A stretch of DNA of 64,000 bases from Grammothele lineata (Eukaryota; Basidiomycota; Agaricomycetes; Polyporales; Polyporaceae), in assembly GCA_002150815.3 (NCBI GenBank), contig NDFF03000080.1, positions 87,312 through 151,311 on the forward strand, in the 5' to 3' direction. The position numbers and the translations under genes are program-made. How positions within the stretch are numbered: the stretch's first letter is position 1; each line of letters opens with the position of its first letter. The notes under the pieces are model-generated. The model saw nothing but the letters and a program-made list of their open reading frames with translations, was not told the origin of the DNA and did no database searches. Below, piece by piece: positions 1-11,899 of the stretch.

Positions 1-92
1 CGCTATCCCGCGGGTATGCCCGTACAAACCCGAACTCGCGCTCAAAAACCCGCTCACGCAGCGGGTATGTACCCGCGGGCCGGGTAAGTGCC
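1..92. repeat. GC-rich repeat, possible edge of a DNA transposon
   Basis: The first ~90 bases hold several copies of a CCCGCGGGTA-type motif and its reverse complement (near 8-17, 63-76 and 75-86). Such palindromic subterminal repeats are common at the ends of hAT-like elements. The rest of any element would lie left of the window, so neither a partner end nor a target duplication can be checked. Confidence 0.3.
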
Positions 93-356
93 ATGAACCT
101 GTGCTCGCCATCACTGCAGAGCATCACAGCCTCCCCCAGGTGTCTCCCTCCTCTCGGTATTCCGCACACACTGAATGGACCGCAGCGGCGGCATACACAA
201 CGCGCCGCCCGCTGTCACTCGCTTCCCCGAGAGGCCATCCTCGTTGCAGCCGGCTCCAGCACGGCTCTATCACGCGCACGGCCACATCGTAGATAGAGGT
301 CGGCAGGTCGGCCTCTATATGCCTGGACGACGCTCGAGCCTCGATGTTGCTTGTAC

Positions 357-366
357 GCATATATAC
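357..366 (+). promoter_or_regulatory. TATA-like box of the peptidase gene
   Basis: CATATATACG lies about 50 bases before the chosen ATG at 416. Positions 93-415 otherwise contain only short ORFs and are read as the promoter/5' leader. Confidence 0.4.
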
Positions 367-415
367 GGATGCTAATCGCGCTCGCCCCGTTTTGCAATTT
401 CAACTTCACCCGACC

Positions 416-3048
416 ATGACACGTTTTCTTTCTCACTTATCCGCCTACTTTGGTGGATCTCTTGCTTCTGCTCATCTTGCTACGACCAGTGTTGCGGCTC
501 CGATCGGTACTAATGCGAGTAGTGTATTTTCGTGCACTTTGCCTTACCTACACTTACAATCTGTTGTTTCGCAGATCTCGACGATTGAATGGGGATCGTG
601 CAGTAACTTCTCCGCTGTGACCGACCCGGCTCTCGCTTGCGCGCTCTTCACAGTCCCACTCGACTACCACAACTCCTCGGCGGGCATGGGCCAGATTGCG
701 GTCGCGAAAGTGAACGCGACGGTTTCACCGCGTCTCGGGACTGTCTTCTTTAACCCAGGTGCGCTCTGATCAGGCGAGTTTATTGCATACTGTTGGTTGC
801 GAGAGCCAACGTACATTCCAGGCGGTCCGGGTGGCTCAGGCCTAGAGAGCCTGAACGGCTTGAAGGACATCCTGCTCAGCTTCACCGGCGGCCAATACGA
901 CGTCATCTCCTGGGACCCGCGCGGCGTCGGCGCCTCCACGTGCGTTCCTCTCGCGCCCATTCTCTCGAGTCCCGCGTACTGATTTGCTTCTCACAGCCCA
1001 GGGGAAGTCCGCTGCTTTGACACCGCAGACGAGTACAACGCTCTTTTTTCTCACACCGCGCAGCTCAAAGGGATCGAGATGATCGGCAATTTCACCGACC
1101 CCGCAGACGTCGACGCGCTCTTCTCCCAGGCGAATACGTTGCAGGACAAGTACACGCAAGTGGGGCAGGCATGTCTCGCGAAGAACGGGGACGCGCTCAA
1201 GTACGTGGGGACGGCAGCAACGGTGCGGGATATGGTGGCGATGGCGGACGCGATCGAGGGCGCAGGGAGTATGGTGAACTATTATGGGATTTCGTATGGG
1301 ACGTTTATTGGGGAGGTGTTCTTCACGTGTGAGTCATTCGCTATATACGTCTGGGGATTGTCCAGTGTAGGTTGCTAATGATGTGAGTTCGTGAGATAGT
1401 GTTCCCCGAGGTACTATCTCGCCCGATCGTAGATACACGCGATACTCATTTATAACACAGCGTGTCGGCCGCGTGATCCTCGACGGTGTCGTTGACCCCT
1501 TCATCTGGGGCAGCACTGAGATCGCCCTTGTACGTCATCTTCTTCATACTATAGCCCCCTCACCGTTTCACATACACTTCTCCCAAACAGACATGGACAA
1601 ACTTCTACATCGACGCCCACTCCACATACCGCGCCTTCATCGTCGGCTGCGCCCTCTCCGGGCCATCTGGCTGCCCGATCGCCGCCAGCACAAATGTCAC
1701 AACGCCCGAGGGCGTCGATGCGGTGGTGCAGCGTATCCTAGACGCTGCGCACGATGCCGCGCTTAGGAACGCGAGAGTGTCGATGACCTCAGGTCAGATC
1801 CGGTGTACGTCCCCCCTCTCCCTTTTCAAAGACCGTATGTGGCGGGCGCCGCGCTGACGCGACTATGCGAGGACGTTTGATAGCGATATTGTATAAGTGG
1901 TTGTACGCCCCGTCGACGTGGACATTCTTCTTGAATAAGTCCTGGATCCCGATCATGCTGGTCGTCGAACTGGAGGACTCGATAGACTGGCACGGGACGA
2001 GCGTCGCCTCCCGCGCTCTCAGCGCGCCCTCAGACCTCGACTCGCTATCCAAGAGGTGCGTCCACCCTTTATCCCTCGTCCATATCCGCAGGGGTGATTA
2101 TCAGAACATATCCAAAACGAAAGCTGACGCTGCATATTCGATTCCTTCACGAAGATTCGCCCCTACGCGGCAGAAGCGCCGGTCTACTGTATCCAATAGC
2201 TTGACGGCGCAGAGCCCGTCGTACGCGCAGGCAGCCGTCCTGTGCGGAGACGATGTGAACTCAGACCCAACGAAGACCAACATGACAGTGGTCTTTGAGG
2301 GCCTCGTGGGTGCTGCGAGGAACGTCTCACATATGTGTACGTCAGGGCTTTCCTTCTCTCGCTCACGCGCACGCGTTGTTCTTTGTGTTGAAGCTGACTT
2401 TTACTCCTCACTCGCGCACACATAGTCGGCGTTATCTTCCCCATCTCAGCGTACTACTGTCCCACCTGGCCCGTGCGTGCTGTTGAGCGCGTGTCCATCA
2501 CGCTCAATGAGACTCTCGCGAACAACATCCTTATCATCGGGAACACGGTGGGTCCTCCCTCTCAGCCTTTACCTTCTTTCCTCCTGAATGTTCATCGCGC
2601 CAAGTACGACGCTAATGATTCGTGCACGCTGTACAGTACGACCCAATCACACCATTTCGCGTCGCAAAGCTCGTCTCGGACCGCCTAGGCGCGCAGGCAA
2701 CACTCGTCAGGCTCGACGGACCAGGGGTGCGTCGCATTTTTCCTCTATCATATCCCGATATGCAGCGCTAACGGGTATTCCCCGAATTGCTTACAGCACA
2801 CGACGCTTAGCCTCAAGTCAGCCTGCATCATACAGCTCGCGAACGCATACATGGCGAACGGCACGGTGAGTTCTCCGTTCCCATTCTCTACGGGCATGCA
2901 GCGTGGCACGAGTGAGCGGAAGCTGACGAGCGTGGTGCAGCTCCCGGACGGGGACGATACGGTGTGTCAGGCCGACGCGGACTTCGAGATCTTCCCTGGG
3001 GTGAACACGGAGGAGATCATGAAGCGCGTGCCCACAGTAGAATTTTGA
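416..3048 (+). CDS. Secreted S33-family serine peptidase with TAP-like C-terminus
   Basis: Multi-exon alpha/beta-hydrolase of the tripeptidyl-aminopeptidase-like family; such proteins cleave peptides from N-termini, usually outside the cell. The ATG at 416 starts a short hydrophobic, signal-like N-terminus. In order: PGGPGGSG oxyanion loop (~822), DPRGVGAST, nucleophile elbow YYGISYG (~1285-1305), ILDGVVDP (~1475), AVLCGDD (~2240), acid segment YDPITPF (~2636-2660) and catalytic His in GHTTL just after a late intron (~2798). Clear introns include 759-821, one from about 939 ending before the CCCAGGGG of the next exon, 1329-1399, 1411-1460, and one ending at 2424. The 1411 and 1329 introns enclose an 11-nt exon (1400-1410). 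I could not place every boundary between 1800 and 2100. Its last ~670 bp recur as a pseudogene at 5364-6012. Confidence 0.85.
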
Positions 3049-3205
3049 GTGGGATGACGATTGGCTTGAGCATGATCCACACACTGTGACACACTTTAGC
3101 ATCGGCTGTTGGGCATCTTCCACCTCCACGCTCGCTTTACAACTCGATCATGTACCTTAAGACTATTGTAATGTATACAGCAGTGCCATGCTTCTCACAA
3201 GAATG

Positions 3206-4955
3206 TTATGCAAATACGGAGGCCATATCCTCAGGCTCCTCCATCGGCGCCACCGGCGCAACATCGCGCCACTCTATCCCCTCCGCGCGGAGCACCCTCT
3301 CGCCCTCCTCGACGCAAACGGGCTCGCGCCCGCGCCAGAACCGCGGAGGGTTCCCGTGCACGTACAGCGCGAGAAAGCGCAGAGCAGTGAGGCGCGGAAC
3401 GAGCTTAGCTGGGACGTCGTTCTGCGCGAGCTGCTCGAGCATGCACAACTGTGAGGCCGTGAGGAGAGCGTCTACCGGTTCGACGCCTGTGAGAGGCTCG
3501 TCGGTAGTCTCGACCCGGAGAATGAGGTGTGTGAGGGAAGGGATGTCGGACAGGGTTGTGCCCAGCGTTTCCTAGTAGGCGCTGATCAGCACGCGCGTAC
3601 CATGTTCATACAGAGAGCTAGACACGTACCAGGAACGCGTCACAAGTGGTTCCCGCCTTAAGAGCGAGAGTAGAGATGTCGAGCGCAAGGTGCGTGACTG
3701 ATTCCAATTCTGTATCCGTCAGTGAATCTTCGAGGAGATCAAGCGCGTCATATGCCCTGCCCGCGTCTTCCTCTTCCGTGTAACCGTACCCCATGTGGAG
3801 GAGCAGCCGTGACGGGCACGAAGCGCTCACAATATCGCTGACAAAGGTCTCCAAGTCTTCGTGTCCCATCCACAAGCAGTCGAGGTCGAGGCGTCGCGCC
3901 GGACACCTCACGCATGCTGCGTATAGCGCGTTGACGTCGCCCGCGAGGGTCTCCAGCGCAGGCCATGTGATCGGCGCCTCGTCCAGATTTATCGAGGCGA
4001 GGACTTGCGGCAGCTCTTCTCCTTGGAGGTCGCGTATCTCGAGGTTCTTCAGATTTGGGAAGGCATCGTAAACGTTTGACAACCAGATTTCATAGATGGA
4101 ACGCAGGGTGAGGGTTTGAACGTTTGGGAGTGCATAATCGTCCGTGAAGACGGGCCTCGAAATGTCTATCCACCACGCAGTGACGGTGTGGAGAGTAGGG
4201 AAATACGTCAGGTCATGAAGGAAGTGATCGAAGGAGTGGAAGATATCCTCTTGGGTGGGACCTAGGCGCGCGTCACTGCTAGGCATCCAGTAGTGGATGT
4301 CGAGCTCTTGAAGCGGAGCTTTGAGACGGGAGAGTAATTCCGCGGTTTGCTCGCCAAAAGATGAGATGCATAGATGGCGTAAGGACTTGTGAGATATCAG
4401 GACAGAGAAAATGCGACCGCTCAGCTCCAGGAGCCCTTCGCAGTAGTCCAAGGTGAGGTATTGTAAGAAACGAGCCTTCCGGATGACGGAGGCGAGCGAG
4501 ACGACGAGGTCGCGCGCTCTGCACACCCACTCCGGCTCGTCGGGTTGAGAGGAGGTACCGTCTTCAGATGAGCTGTCTTCATAAGTTTCACCTGGGGCAC
4601 ATGTGCGATCCTCGTACGGATCGTGGATAAGCGGCACTTGGATGTGGAGCTCGCGGAGGTAGAGGGGACGAGTGGAGAGGTCGTGCTTCATGAAGGCGCA
4701 GAAGGATATCAAATCTTTGACTTCGAAGATGATGACAGGAAACCGGAAGAGATATCGCATGCCAAGTTTTCTCAGAGTGTGACACGTAGACATCATGGAG
4801 ATTGTGTCGCGCCTGGTCTCCGCCAGCTCTAGGAGCATGATGAGGACATCGAGACAGAGCCGAGGACGCGCCAAGGCTATCTCAGTCCTGTTGTAGGAGG
4901 TCAAAAACGAGTGATACATCAGTGATATCCTCACTTACTTCTTGGTGGCGGGCAT
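3206..4955 (-). CDS. F-box/LRR-like protein, paralogue 1
   Basis: Putative SCF ubiquitin-ligase substrate receptor. Three exons: 4955-4939 (17 nt), 4887-3630 and 3571-3206; introns of 51 and 58 nt have GTAAGT/CAG and GTACGT/TAG ends. The ATG at 4955 is preferred to one inside the first intron because the spliced start joins in frame and the same structure is seen in paralogues 2 and 3. The N-terminus RPRLCLDVLIMLLEL...STCHTLRKLG fits an F-box helix pattern; an acidic patch follows, then leucine-rich segments (FPNLKNLEIRDL, TWPALETLAGDV) and a conserved tail around RFWRGRE. Function by family inference only. Confidence 0.8.
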
Positions 4956-5363
4956 TCAAAGCGTAAAAGAAAAACTGAAGCTGAGCCCCAGGCGGCTCGT
5001 GTTGAAGCGGAAGTCAGATTGGAACAGAAATGGGTGGGTTGCTGCTACAAGCCTGATAAGTGCTATATCGTCTGTAGCTCTTCCGATGTACCAATTTTGA
5101 TGTACATACCAAGACACGAACTTTGAGAGAGATGTGTGATACAATAGCACTTGAGGTCCACTTCGCCGAGACGACGACGACGCGCAAGAGAAAACGGCGC
5201 GCCTTCGGAATGAAAAAGGGACCGCGGTCCGAAAAAGCCGCAGGCGTCTATTAGATACGTGTGACCTTCCGGGCCGACACTGGCCGACACGACTGATAAG
5301 AGTTCGATACGCTGGAGTCAAGTTTTCTTCTCTCTAGCCTACGCGCGCATTGTCACTTCTCTG

Positions 5364-6012
5364 CCATGTCGAAGCTGACTTCTTCTCCTCGTACGCGCAC
5401 ATACGGTCGGCTTGACCTTCCCCGCTTCCGCGTACTACTGTCCCACCTGGCCCACGCGGGTCGTTAAGCGCGCGTCCATCACTGCGGTCGTTGAACGAGA
5501 CCCTCGCGAACAGGACGGGAGTTCGTTTCATCGTCGGGAACATGGTACGTCCTCCCTCTTCTGTCGCTCCTGCTATAGTGTCTATCGTGCGAAAGAGATG
5601 ATGACGATGCGCACAGGTACGCACAGTACGAGCCCATCACGCCCTTCCGCGCCGCAAAGCTCGTCTCGGGCCGCCTGAGCACGCAGGCTAAGCTCATGAG
5701 GCTTGACGGACCTGGGGTGTGTCGCATCTCTTCTCTATCACAGCTCGACATCCAGCGCTAACGGGTGTTTCCTGCGTCGCTTGCAGCACGCGACTCTCGG
5801 CCTCCAGTCGGCGTGCATCACGCAGCTCGCGAGCGCGTATATGGCGAATGGCACGATGAGTTTCCCATTCCCATTCGTGAGCAAAGTCTGATGAACGTAG
5901 TACAGCTTCCGGACGGGGACGACATGGTGTGCCAGGCTGATACATACTTGAGATCTTCCCCGGGGAGAATACAGGGGAGATCATGAAGCGCGTGCCAAGC
6001 GTTGAGTTCTGA
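5364..6012 (+). pseudogene. Broken 3' fragment of the peptidase gene
   Basis: Copies the end of the peptidase gene (about 2385-3048), including AYYCPTWP-like DNA, EPITPFRAAKL, HATLGLQSAC and the final VVQLPDGDD...MKRVPSVEF, intron positions included. It lacks the 5' two-thirds with the nucleophile and carries frameshifts near 5410-5480 and 5955. It sits beside F-box paralogue 2 exactly as the parent end sits beside paralogue 1, so it arose by tandem duplication of a ~3-kb unit. No promoter or start is visible. Confidence 0.85.
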
Positions 6013-6390
6013 GCGGGACGGTATCTTAGGGGCATATACGAGAAGGCCCACGCGCACTGCGGCACGGGGAAGGGCGCAAACGCGATAGTGAGCGGAGTCC
6101 TCGTCAGCACACTGTACGTCCCATGCAGGACCGTATGACAGTCCAACGACCGCGCATGCCCGTCGACTCTGGCCCTCACAGGCCTGCGCAGTAGGCGTTC
6201 ACACCTTGCCGCACGATCGCAATAAGCTTCTAATGTACTACCTCCTCCCCTGTCCCGGAATGATTGGCGTTAGCACGGTCCCTACAACCCTCAGCATCGG
6301 TCGTTGGTCATCACGCTCATTTTGTCACTCGATCATGTACCGTAGAAGTCTTATAATGTATACATCGGTGCGGTGCCGCGTGAAGGAAGG

Positions 6391-8161
6391 TCACGCAAAT
6401 ACGGCTGCCATATCCTTGGGCTCCTTCAGCGAAGCGACCCGTGACACCTCGCGCCACTCTACCCCCTCCGCGCGGAGTATCTCCTCGCCCTCATCGACGC
6501 TAACCCCCTCGCGCCCACGCCAGAACCGTGGGCGATGTCCGTGCACGTACACGCCGAGAAACCGCAGAGCGGGGAGATGCTGCGCCAGCTCCCCAAAAAC
6601 GTGTTGATACCCGAGGTCGTCGAGTAGTCGTGCAGTAGAGGCTTCTAAGTGATCATCTACAGGATCGACACCTGTGAGTGGTTGATCTGGAGTCTCTATT
6701 CGGAGAACGAGGTGCGTGAGAGAGGGCAAGAGCCTGAGGATTGTGCCCAGTGCATCCTGGAAGTCCATATCAGCGCGTGCGACTGGGACTCGATACGAGG
6801 CATCAAACACATACCAGAAAGGTGTTGTAGGTAGTTTCCACTTCGAGCGCGAGCGTACTGATGTCAAGCGCGAGGTGTGTGATTGACTCCAGCGTCGCAG
6901 AAGTCGACAGAGTGCACACGTCCTGTAGGAGGTCGAGCGCGACATACCCCGTGGCCTCCTCGTCGTCCTCTATTGGACCATATCCCACATGAAGAAGTAA
7001 CCGTGATGGCTGCGAGGCGTTGACAACATCGCTGATGAAATGAATCGCGGGCCCATACGCCTCCCAGGAGGAGCTGAGGTCGACGCGCCGTGCGGGACAC
7101 CGCGCGCTAGCGCAAAACAGCGCAGTGACGTCACCGGCAAGGGTCTCCAACGCGGGCCACGTCGTAGGTGCCTCTTCCTCGTTGGCTAATTGCAGGTCTT
7201 CGGCCGCTCTATCGCTCTTGATGTTGCGTATCTCGAGGTGCTTCAATCTCGGGAATGCGACGTGGAGGTGCCGGATGCTAACTTCATCGACAGTCCGTAA
7301 GGTGAGAGAATGGATGTTGGTGAACGGGAAGCCGTGAACGGTGCCCATGAGGCCGAACCTCGACATGTCTATCCACCAGGCAGTAACGACGCTGATTGTT
7401 GGGAAATGCGACAGGGCGTCGAGAAAACAAGTGAAGGGATGGAAAGACTCGTTGGGGCCAGAACCTAGGCGCAAGGGGCCGTTATTACGTGTCCAGTAGT
7501 TAACGTCGAGCTCTCGAAGTGGGGATTTCAAGAGGGAAATCAGCTCCGCAGTTTCCGCACCAAAGGATGAGACGCGAAGGCTACGCAGAGACTTGCAGGA
7601 TGTCACGTCAGAGAGTATACGAGCGCTCAGCGCGAGTAGTCCTTCACAGTAGTCGATCGTGAGGTCTTCCAAGTAGCGCGCCTTCCGGATGACGGAGGCG
7701 AGCGAGACGACGAGGTTGCGGGCTCCGGAGGCCCACTCCGGCTCGTCAGGTTGAGAGAGGGAATCGTCCTCGGCAGAGCTGTCTTCGTAAACCTCGTTGG
7801 GTGCGCATGTTAGATCCTTGTACGGATCGTGAGGTAGCGGTACTTGGAGGTGAAGTTGGTGGAGGTAAAGGGGGCGGGCGGAGGGATCGTGCGTCATGAA
7901 AGCGCAAAACGAGGCGAGGTTGCTGAAGCTGCGGATGATGACAGGAAATTGAAAGAGGCGCCGCACCCCAAGTGTTCTAAGGTTGTGACACGTTGAAATC
8001 AAGGAGATTAAGTCTCCCCTGTTGTCCACCAGCTCCAGCAGCATGACGAGTACATCGAGACAGAGCCGAGGTTGCGTCAAGGCTGTCTCAAGCCTGTTGA
8101 ACTCGGTCAAAAGCACGCGATACATCCATCAGGTCCTCGCTTACCTCTCGGTACTGGACAT
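6391..8161 (-). CDS. F-box/LRR-like protein, paralogue 2
   Basis: Closest relative of paralogue 1, carried on the second tandem unit. Exons 8161-8145 (17 nt, encoding MSSTE plus two bases), 8093-6815 and 6756-6391; introns of 51 and 58 nt, in the same places and phases. F-box-like region QPRLCLDVLVMLLELVDNRG, then RKARYLEDLTIDYCEGLLAL, LKHLEIRNI, TWPALETLAGDV, and the C-terminal PSLTHLVLRIE and RFWRGREG motifs. No stop or frameshift is seen, so the copy looks functional. Predicted role as for paralogue 1: leucine-rich substrate-binding subunit of an SCF ligase. Confidence 0.8.
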
Positions 8162-8813
8162 TGCAAGCGTAAGAGGTGCTAAGCGTGACTGCCAGGCGGC
8201 CGTTCACCTGATGCGGAAGTCAAGTTGGAATAGAACTGACGATGGTTCGCGACTGCGAGCCTGATGAGTGTTGAATCGAGTCTATGGCTCCCCAGCATGT
8301 CAAATATGATATACACACCGAGAAGCGAGCTTCAGGGCAGATGTGCTGTGTTGTGGTGACTTTCGGAGTGGTCAAGCAGTGACGGCGACACGCGCGCAAG
8401 GAAAGGTCTTCGGCGACTCTTCGCGTTCGAAACCAAACAAGGCCCGCGATCCGAGAAAGCCGGACATGTCGCTGACGTAATTGTCGGCATTTACCGCGAA
8501 GGGCCAGTGGCTTGCAGCGCGCGCTGGTTGACGGTCGGCGTATGCTATCGTCCCGTTCGCTACCGTGACGTCGCGATGGACTTCAGTGCATTTGTTCATC
8601 TTTACTCTCTGTTTGCGCTTATGGACTCGAACCTGATCGTGTCAATACCTACCCTAGTAAGTGGACTGAACATCGTACGTCAAATTTGCGTCAAATTCGA
8701 ACATGCCCAGTTCCAGTGCGCGCTCATACTTGAATAGTCCTGTAGCGGAACGAAGCGTTGCAGTATACACAGAAAGCAGGTATTATTTGAGGCATTATAA
8801 ATACGTTGGAAGC
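8162..8813. other. Intergenic region between F-box paralogues 2 and 3
   Basis: About 8162-8490 resembles 4956-5290 upstream of paralogue 1 (e.g. GATGTACATACC/GATATACACACC and GACGC..CGCGCAAG..A blocks), so it is the duplicated promoter side of the tandem unit. I see no gene in 8490-8813. Confidence 0.5.
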
Positions 8814-10684
8814 TCAAGCAAATTGGTCCTCCATATCATCAGGTTCCGCCAGTGGCGCAACCTGCGGGCTGACGCGCAGCTCCAGTCCTTCTGCGCGCAG
8901 AATCTCCTCACCTTCTTCGACAGGAACCCGCTCGATTTCTCCACTCCAGAACCGTGGCGGGAACCCGTGCAAGTACACAGCGAGGAAGCGCAGGGTGGCG
9001 ATCTTGGTGAAGATAGTGTCTGCGACATCCGAGTCCGAGTCGTCATCCATATCCGAGTCCGAGTCGTCCGCCACATCCGAGTCGTCCGCCACATCCGAGT
9101 CGTCTCGTGCGAGTTCTTTAATTAGTGTCTTCTGAAACTCTGTCGGGGGTACTCCGTGTACCGGGTCAGTACCTGTAATGGGATATTCTGCGGTTTCCAC
9201 TCGGAGAACGAGATGCGTGAGGGAAGGGAACATGTATGTTGCATAGTCGAGTCGAAACTGTGTTCACCTCATTAGCGCGCAGGCCTGCGAGAGAAACTTG
9301 AAGGAGCGGAGGGCGACACATACCATGAAGTTGCAATAGGTTAACGACTCTTCCGACATCGCAAGCGTAGAGAAATCGAGCGCAAAATGAGTCACGACTT
9401 CCCTAGCTGTAGCTTCCAAATGCTCGAGCGTGTTCAGCACGTCCGATACGTTATGGTACGTCTCCGAGGCTTCTTCTGTAGGCGCGCCATACCCAACATG
9501 AAGGAGAAGGCGAGACGGACGCGCGCTGGCCACAATGTCACCAAGATACGTGAAAATGTCGCCGTACTGTAAGTCCGGCTCGTAGTCGAGGTCGACGCGC
9601 CGAGCGCGACTGGTCAAACCGAGGGAGTAGACCGCGCCGAGGTCTCCAGCGAGGCACTCGAGCTCGCTCCAAGTGGTGGGCGAGAGTTCCCGGTTCATCG
9701 GCGCGAGCTCTTCCGGCCACCGGCCACCTTTTAGGGAGCGGACTTCGAGATGTTTCAGGTTCGGAAAGGCGAAATGAATATGCCCCGATGCGGTCTCGTC
9801 CACGATACGGAGAGTCAGTGATTCGATATTTGGGAACGAGAGTTTATCGACAAATCCTTGAAGGCCGGAATCGGCGGACATGTCGATCGACCAAGCAGTG
9901 AGAGTGGTGAGCGCGGGGAAGTGAGAGAGGAGGTCGAGAAGACTTGGAAAAGGGTACAGTAAATCTCCAGGGTAGAACGAGCCATCTAGGGTCCCGTTGA
10001 CCGGCGTCCAAAAGTTGATGTCGAGCTCCACGAGGGGTGCCTTGACGGTAGAGATAAGCTCCGCGGCCTGCTCGCCGAAAGACGATATGGAGAAGTGGCG
10101 TATGGGCTCATGGTTCGCGACAGCGAGACAGAGCAGAGGGCTTAAAGCGACAAGTCCTTCACAATAATCGAGCTTGAGGTCCACTAGGAAATTGGCCTTG
10201 CAGATGATCGATGCTAACGAGTCGGCTACTTCGCGTGCTCTGGGAACCCACGGCGCCTCTTCAGGCTCGTCTGATGAAAAACTGGAATCCGAGAAATCGT
10301 CCTCGTATGTCTCGTCCTCCGCACATGAACCTCTTTCAGGTTCGTACGGATCCCATGGAACGGGCACTCGGACGTGCAGCTGTCGAAGGTAGAGGGAGCG
10401 GGTGGGTAGATCACTTTCCATAAATTTGCAGAACGAAGCCAGATCTTTCATAGTGCAAAGAGCGATATGAAACTTTACTAGGAATCTCGTGCCAAGAGTC
10501 CTATGAGTGACGCAAGTTGACATGATTGAGAGAACATCTCGCCGTTCATCCAACAGATCGAGGATCATGGCCAACACGTCAAGGCAAAGCCGAGGCAACG
10601 CCCGCAAAGGCTCGTTTCTGTATTATGCGGTCAGACACATGTCTGTTAATGATATGCTGTGACCTACCTGTCTGCGAGGCTCAT
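8814..10684 (-). CDS. F-box/LRR-like protein, paralogue 3 with acidic insert
   Basis: Exons 10684-10668 (17 nt, MSLAD plus two bases), 10617-9324 and 9257-8814; introns of 50 and 66 nt at the family positions, both in phase. F-box-like LPRLCLDVLAMILDLLDERR, LRR-like FPNLKHLEVRSLKGG and TWSELECLAGDL, and the tail RFWSGEIERVPVEEGEE. The last exon holds a family-unique run of Asp/Ser/Val/Ala/Asp units (about 9028-9105). It is more diverged than paralogues 1 and 2 and outside their recent duplication. Confidence 0.8.
9028..9105 (-). repeat. Coding minisatellite (Asp/Ser acidic repeat)
   Basis: Tandem copies of a CATCCGAGTC(CGAGTC)GTC unit of 15-24 bp in the last exon of F-box paralogue 3, giving DDSDVA/DDSDSD repeats. 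Length change would stay in frame. Confidence 0.7.
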
Positions 10685-10789
10685 TGCATCCGCAAATGTT
10701 CAAACGTTCACGGATAACTCGGCTGAAATCAAATGGCCAGTCGAGGCAGAAGTTAGAAGGCCTGTTTGCAGTGGCACGGTGACGTTGCA

Positions 10790-10950
10790 GCGGCAGTGTC
10801 TACTGTCTACGTCACCTGACTGCAACGAGCGTCTGGGATGCACACAAGTGACGTCACTGGATGACGTAATTCAAACTTCGCGTCGTCCTCGGAGTCGTGT
10901 TCTCCGTTTGTTCGCCATCGTCCACCGTCGACGTCGCAGCAGGCAACTTA
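10790..10950. repeat. Dispersed promoter-like repeat with CRE-type TGACGTCA
   Basis: A segment with CAACGAGCGTCTGGGATG, GTGACGTCA, a second GACGTAA and TTCTCC..TCGTC is shared with 15700-15830, in the same order and spacing class. TGACGTCA is the classical bZIP (CREB/ATF) palindrome. A further GTGACGTCAC lies at ~16114. Here the repeat precedes the GH79 pseudogene, and at 15.7 kb it precedes the intact GH79 gene. Confidence 0.55.
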
Positions 10951-11334
10951 GCTGGTCTTGGACGTTTGTTTTCGTTCATATACTTGACACATGTAGCTGT
11001 GATAGGCTCTTGATCAGGAAGGCATCGCTCGAGAGCGCTGTAAGTGTGCAAATTCGCCGTCAATGCTGAGCTGACTCGACATTTCAGGGACACAGCTCTC
11101 TCGGCCTTCGACCAAACCATCGGTGCGTGCGGAGTCCATGTGGCAGCACACAATTTGGTGCCTTGGATGTGGTTCTAACCCTCTGAATAAGTTTTTCACG
11201 AGCCAGCTATCGAGTACATACAAGCGGTACTACTCCCATGAATGTCTCGGGCTCGTGGATCACTAGTACATCTACATGTACAGGTTTGAATTCCCTCCCC
11301 AACTCCACCTTCCACCTCAACTGACGATATTGTG

Positions 11335-11885
11335 GACACTTTTAGGTCTTGGAGCTCTCTACAGCACTCTCCAAACCGCGACGCTCGTGATCGGGGCATC
11401 GGCTTCGGATACAACTTCGTGAGTGCTTTCACCCATTCCTCTTTCCCATTTGTGCACGTTCTAACGCTCACACCATTGCGTCTAGACCTGGCCGATCACC
11501 TTCAACCATTCCATTGCGGACGACTCCGAGTTTCAGCTCGACCCGTCCATCGCGTCGCACATATCAGACTACGTCACGTTCGAGAGCGGCCACCTCGTGC
11601 GGGCGATATTCATCTTGAGCTTGCATGTTTGGCTAGCGGGCAGCAACTGAGCGATGCACTCCTTGTATACCGGCTTTGTGTTTGCCGGTGCAATCGGGAG
11701 AAGTCAGGCCGCAAACGAGATGTAGCTAGCGACCAAGCACGCGGGCGGCACGAGAGGGTTGACGTTGGGCCAGCACAGCTCCGAGACGGCGGACATGAGC
11801 CTGAGTGAGCAGATGGTCGTAGGGAGGAACGCGCTGAGCGGCGGCGTAGACTTGCGTGCGACGGAGTCGGTTTTGATTGTGGGGC
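11335..11885 (+). pseudogene. GH79 beta-glucuronidase-like 3'-end pseudogene
   Basis: Matches the last third of the intact gene at 16598-18341: CTCTACAGCACTCTCCAAACCGC before a GTGAGT donor (11419), an intron acceptor at 11486, then the CACCTTCAACC.TCCATT..GACG, GCATCGGCTTC and GAGACGGCGGACATGAGCC blocks and the terminal GTAGACTTGCGT.CGACGGAG. Several indels and stops break the frame and the catalytic first part is absent. Together with the upstream repeat it looks like a remnant of a duplication that flanked the P450 gene. Confidence 0.75.
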
Positions 11886-11899
11886 GTGCATTGTGTCGT

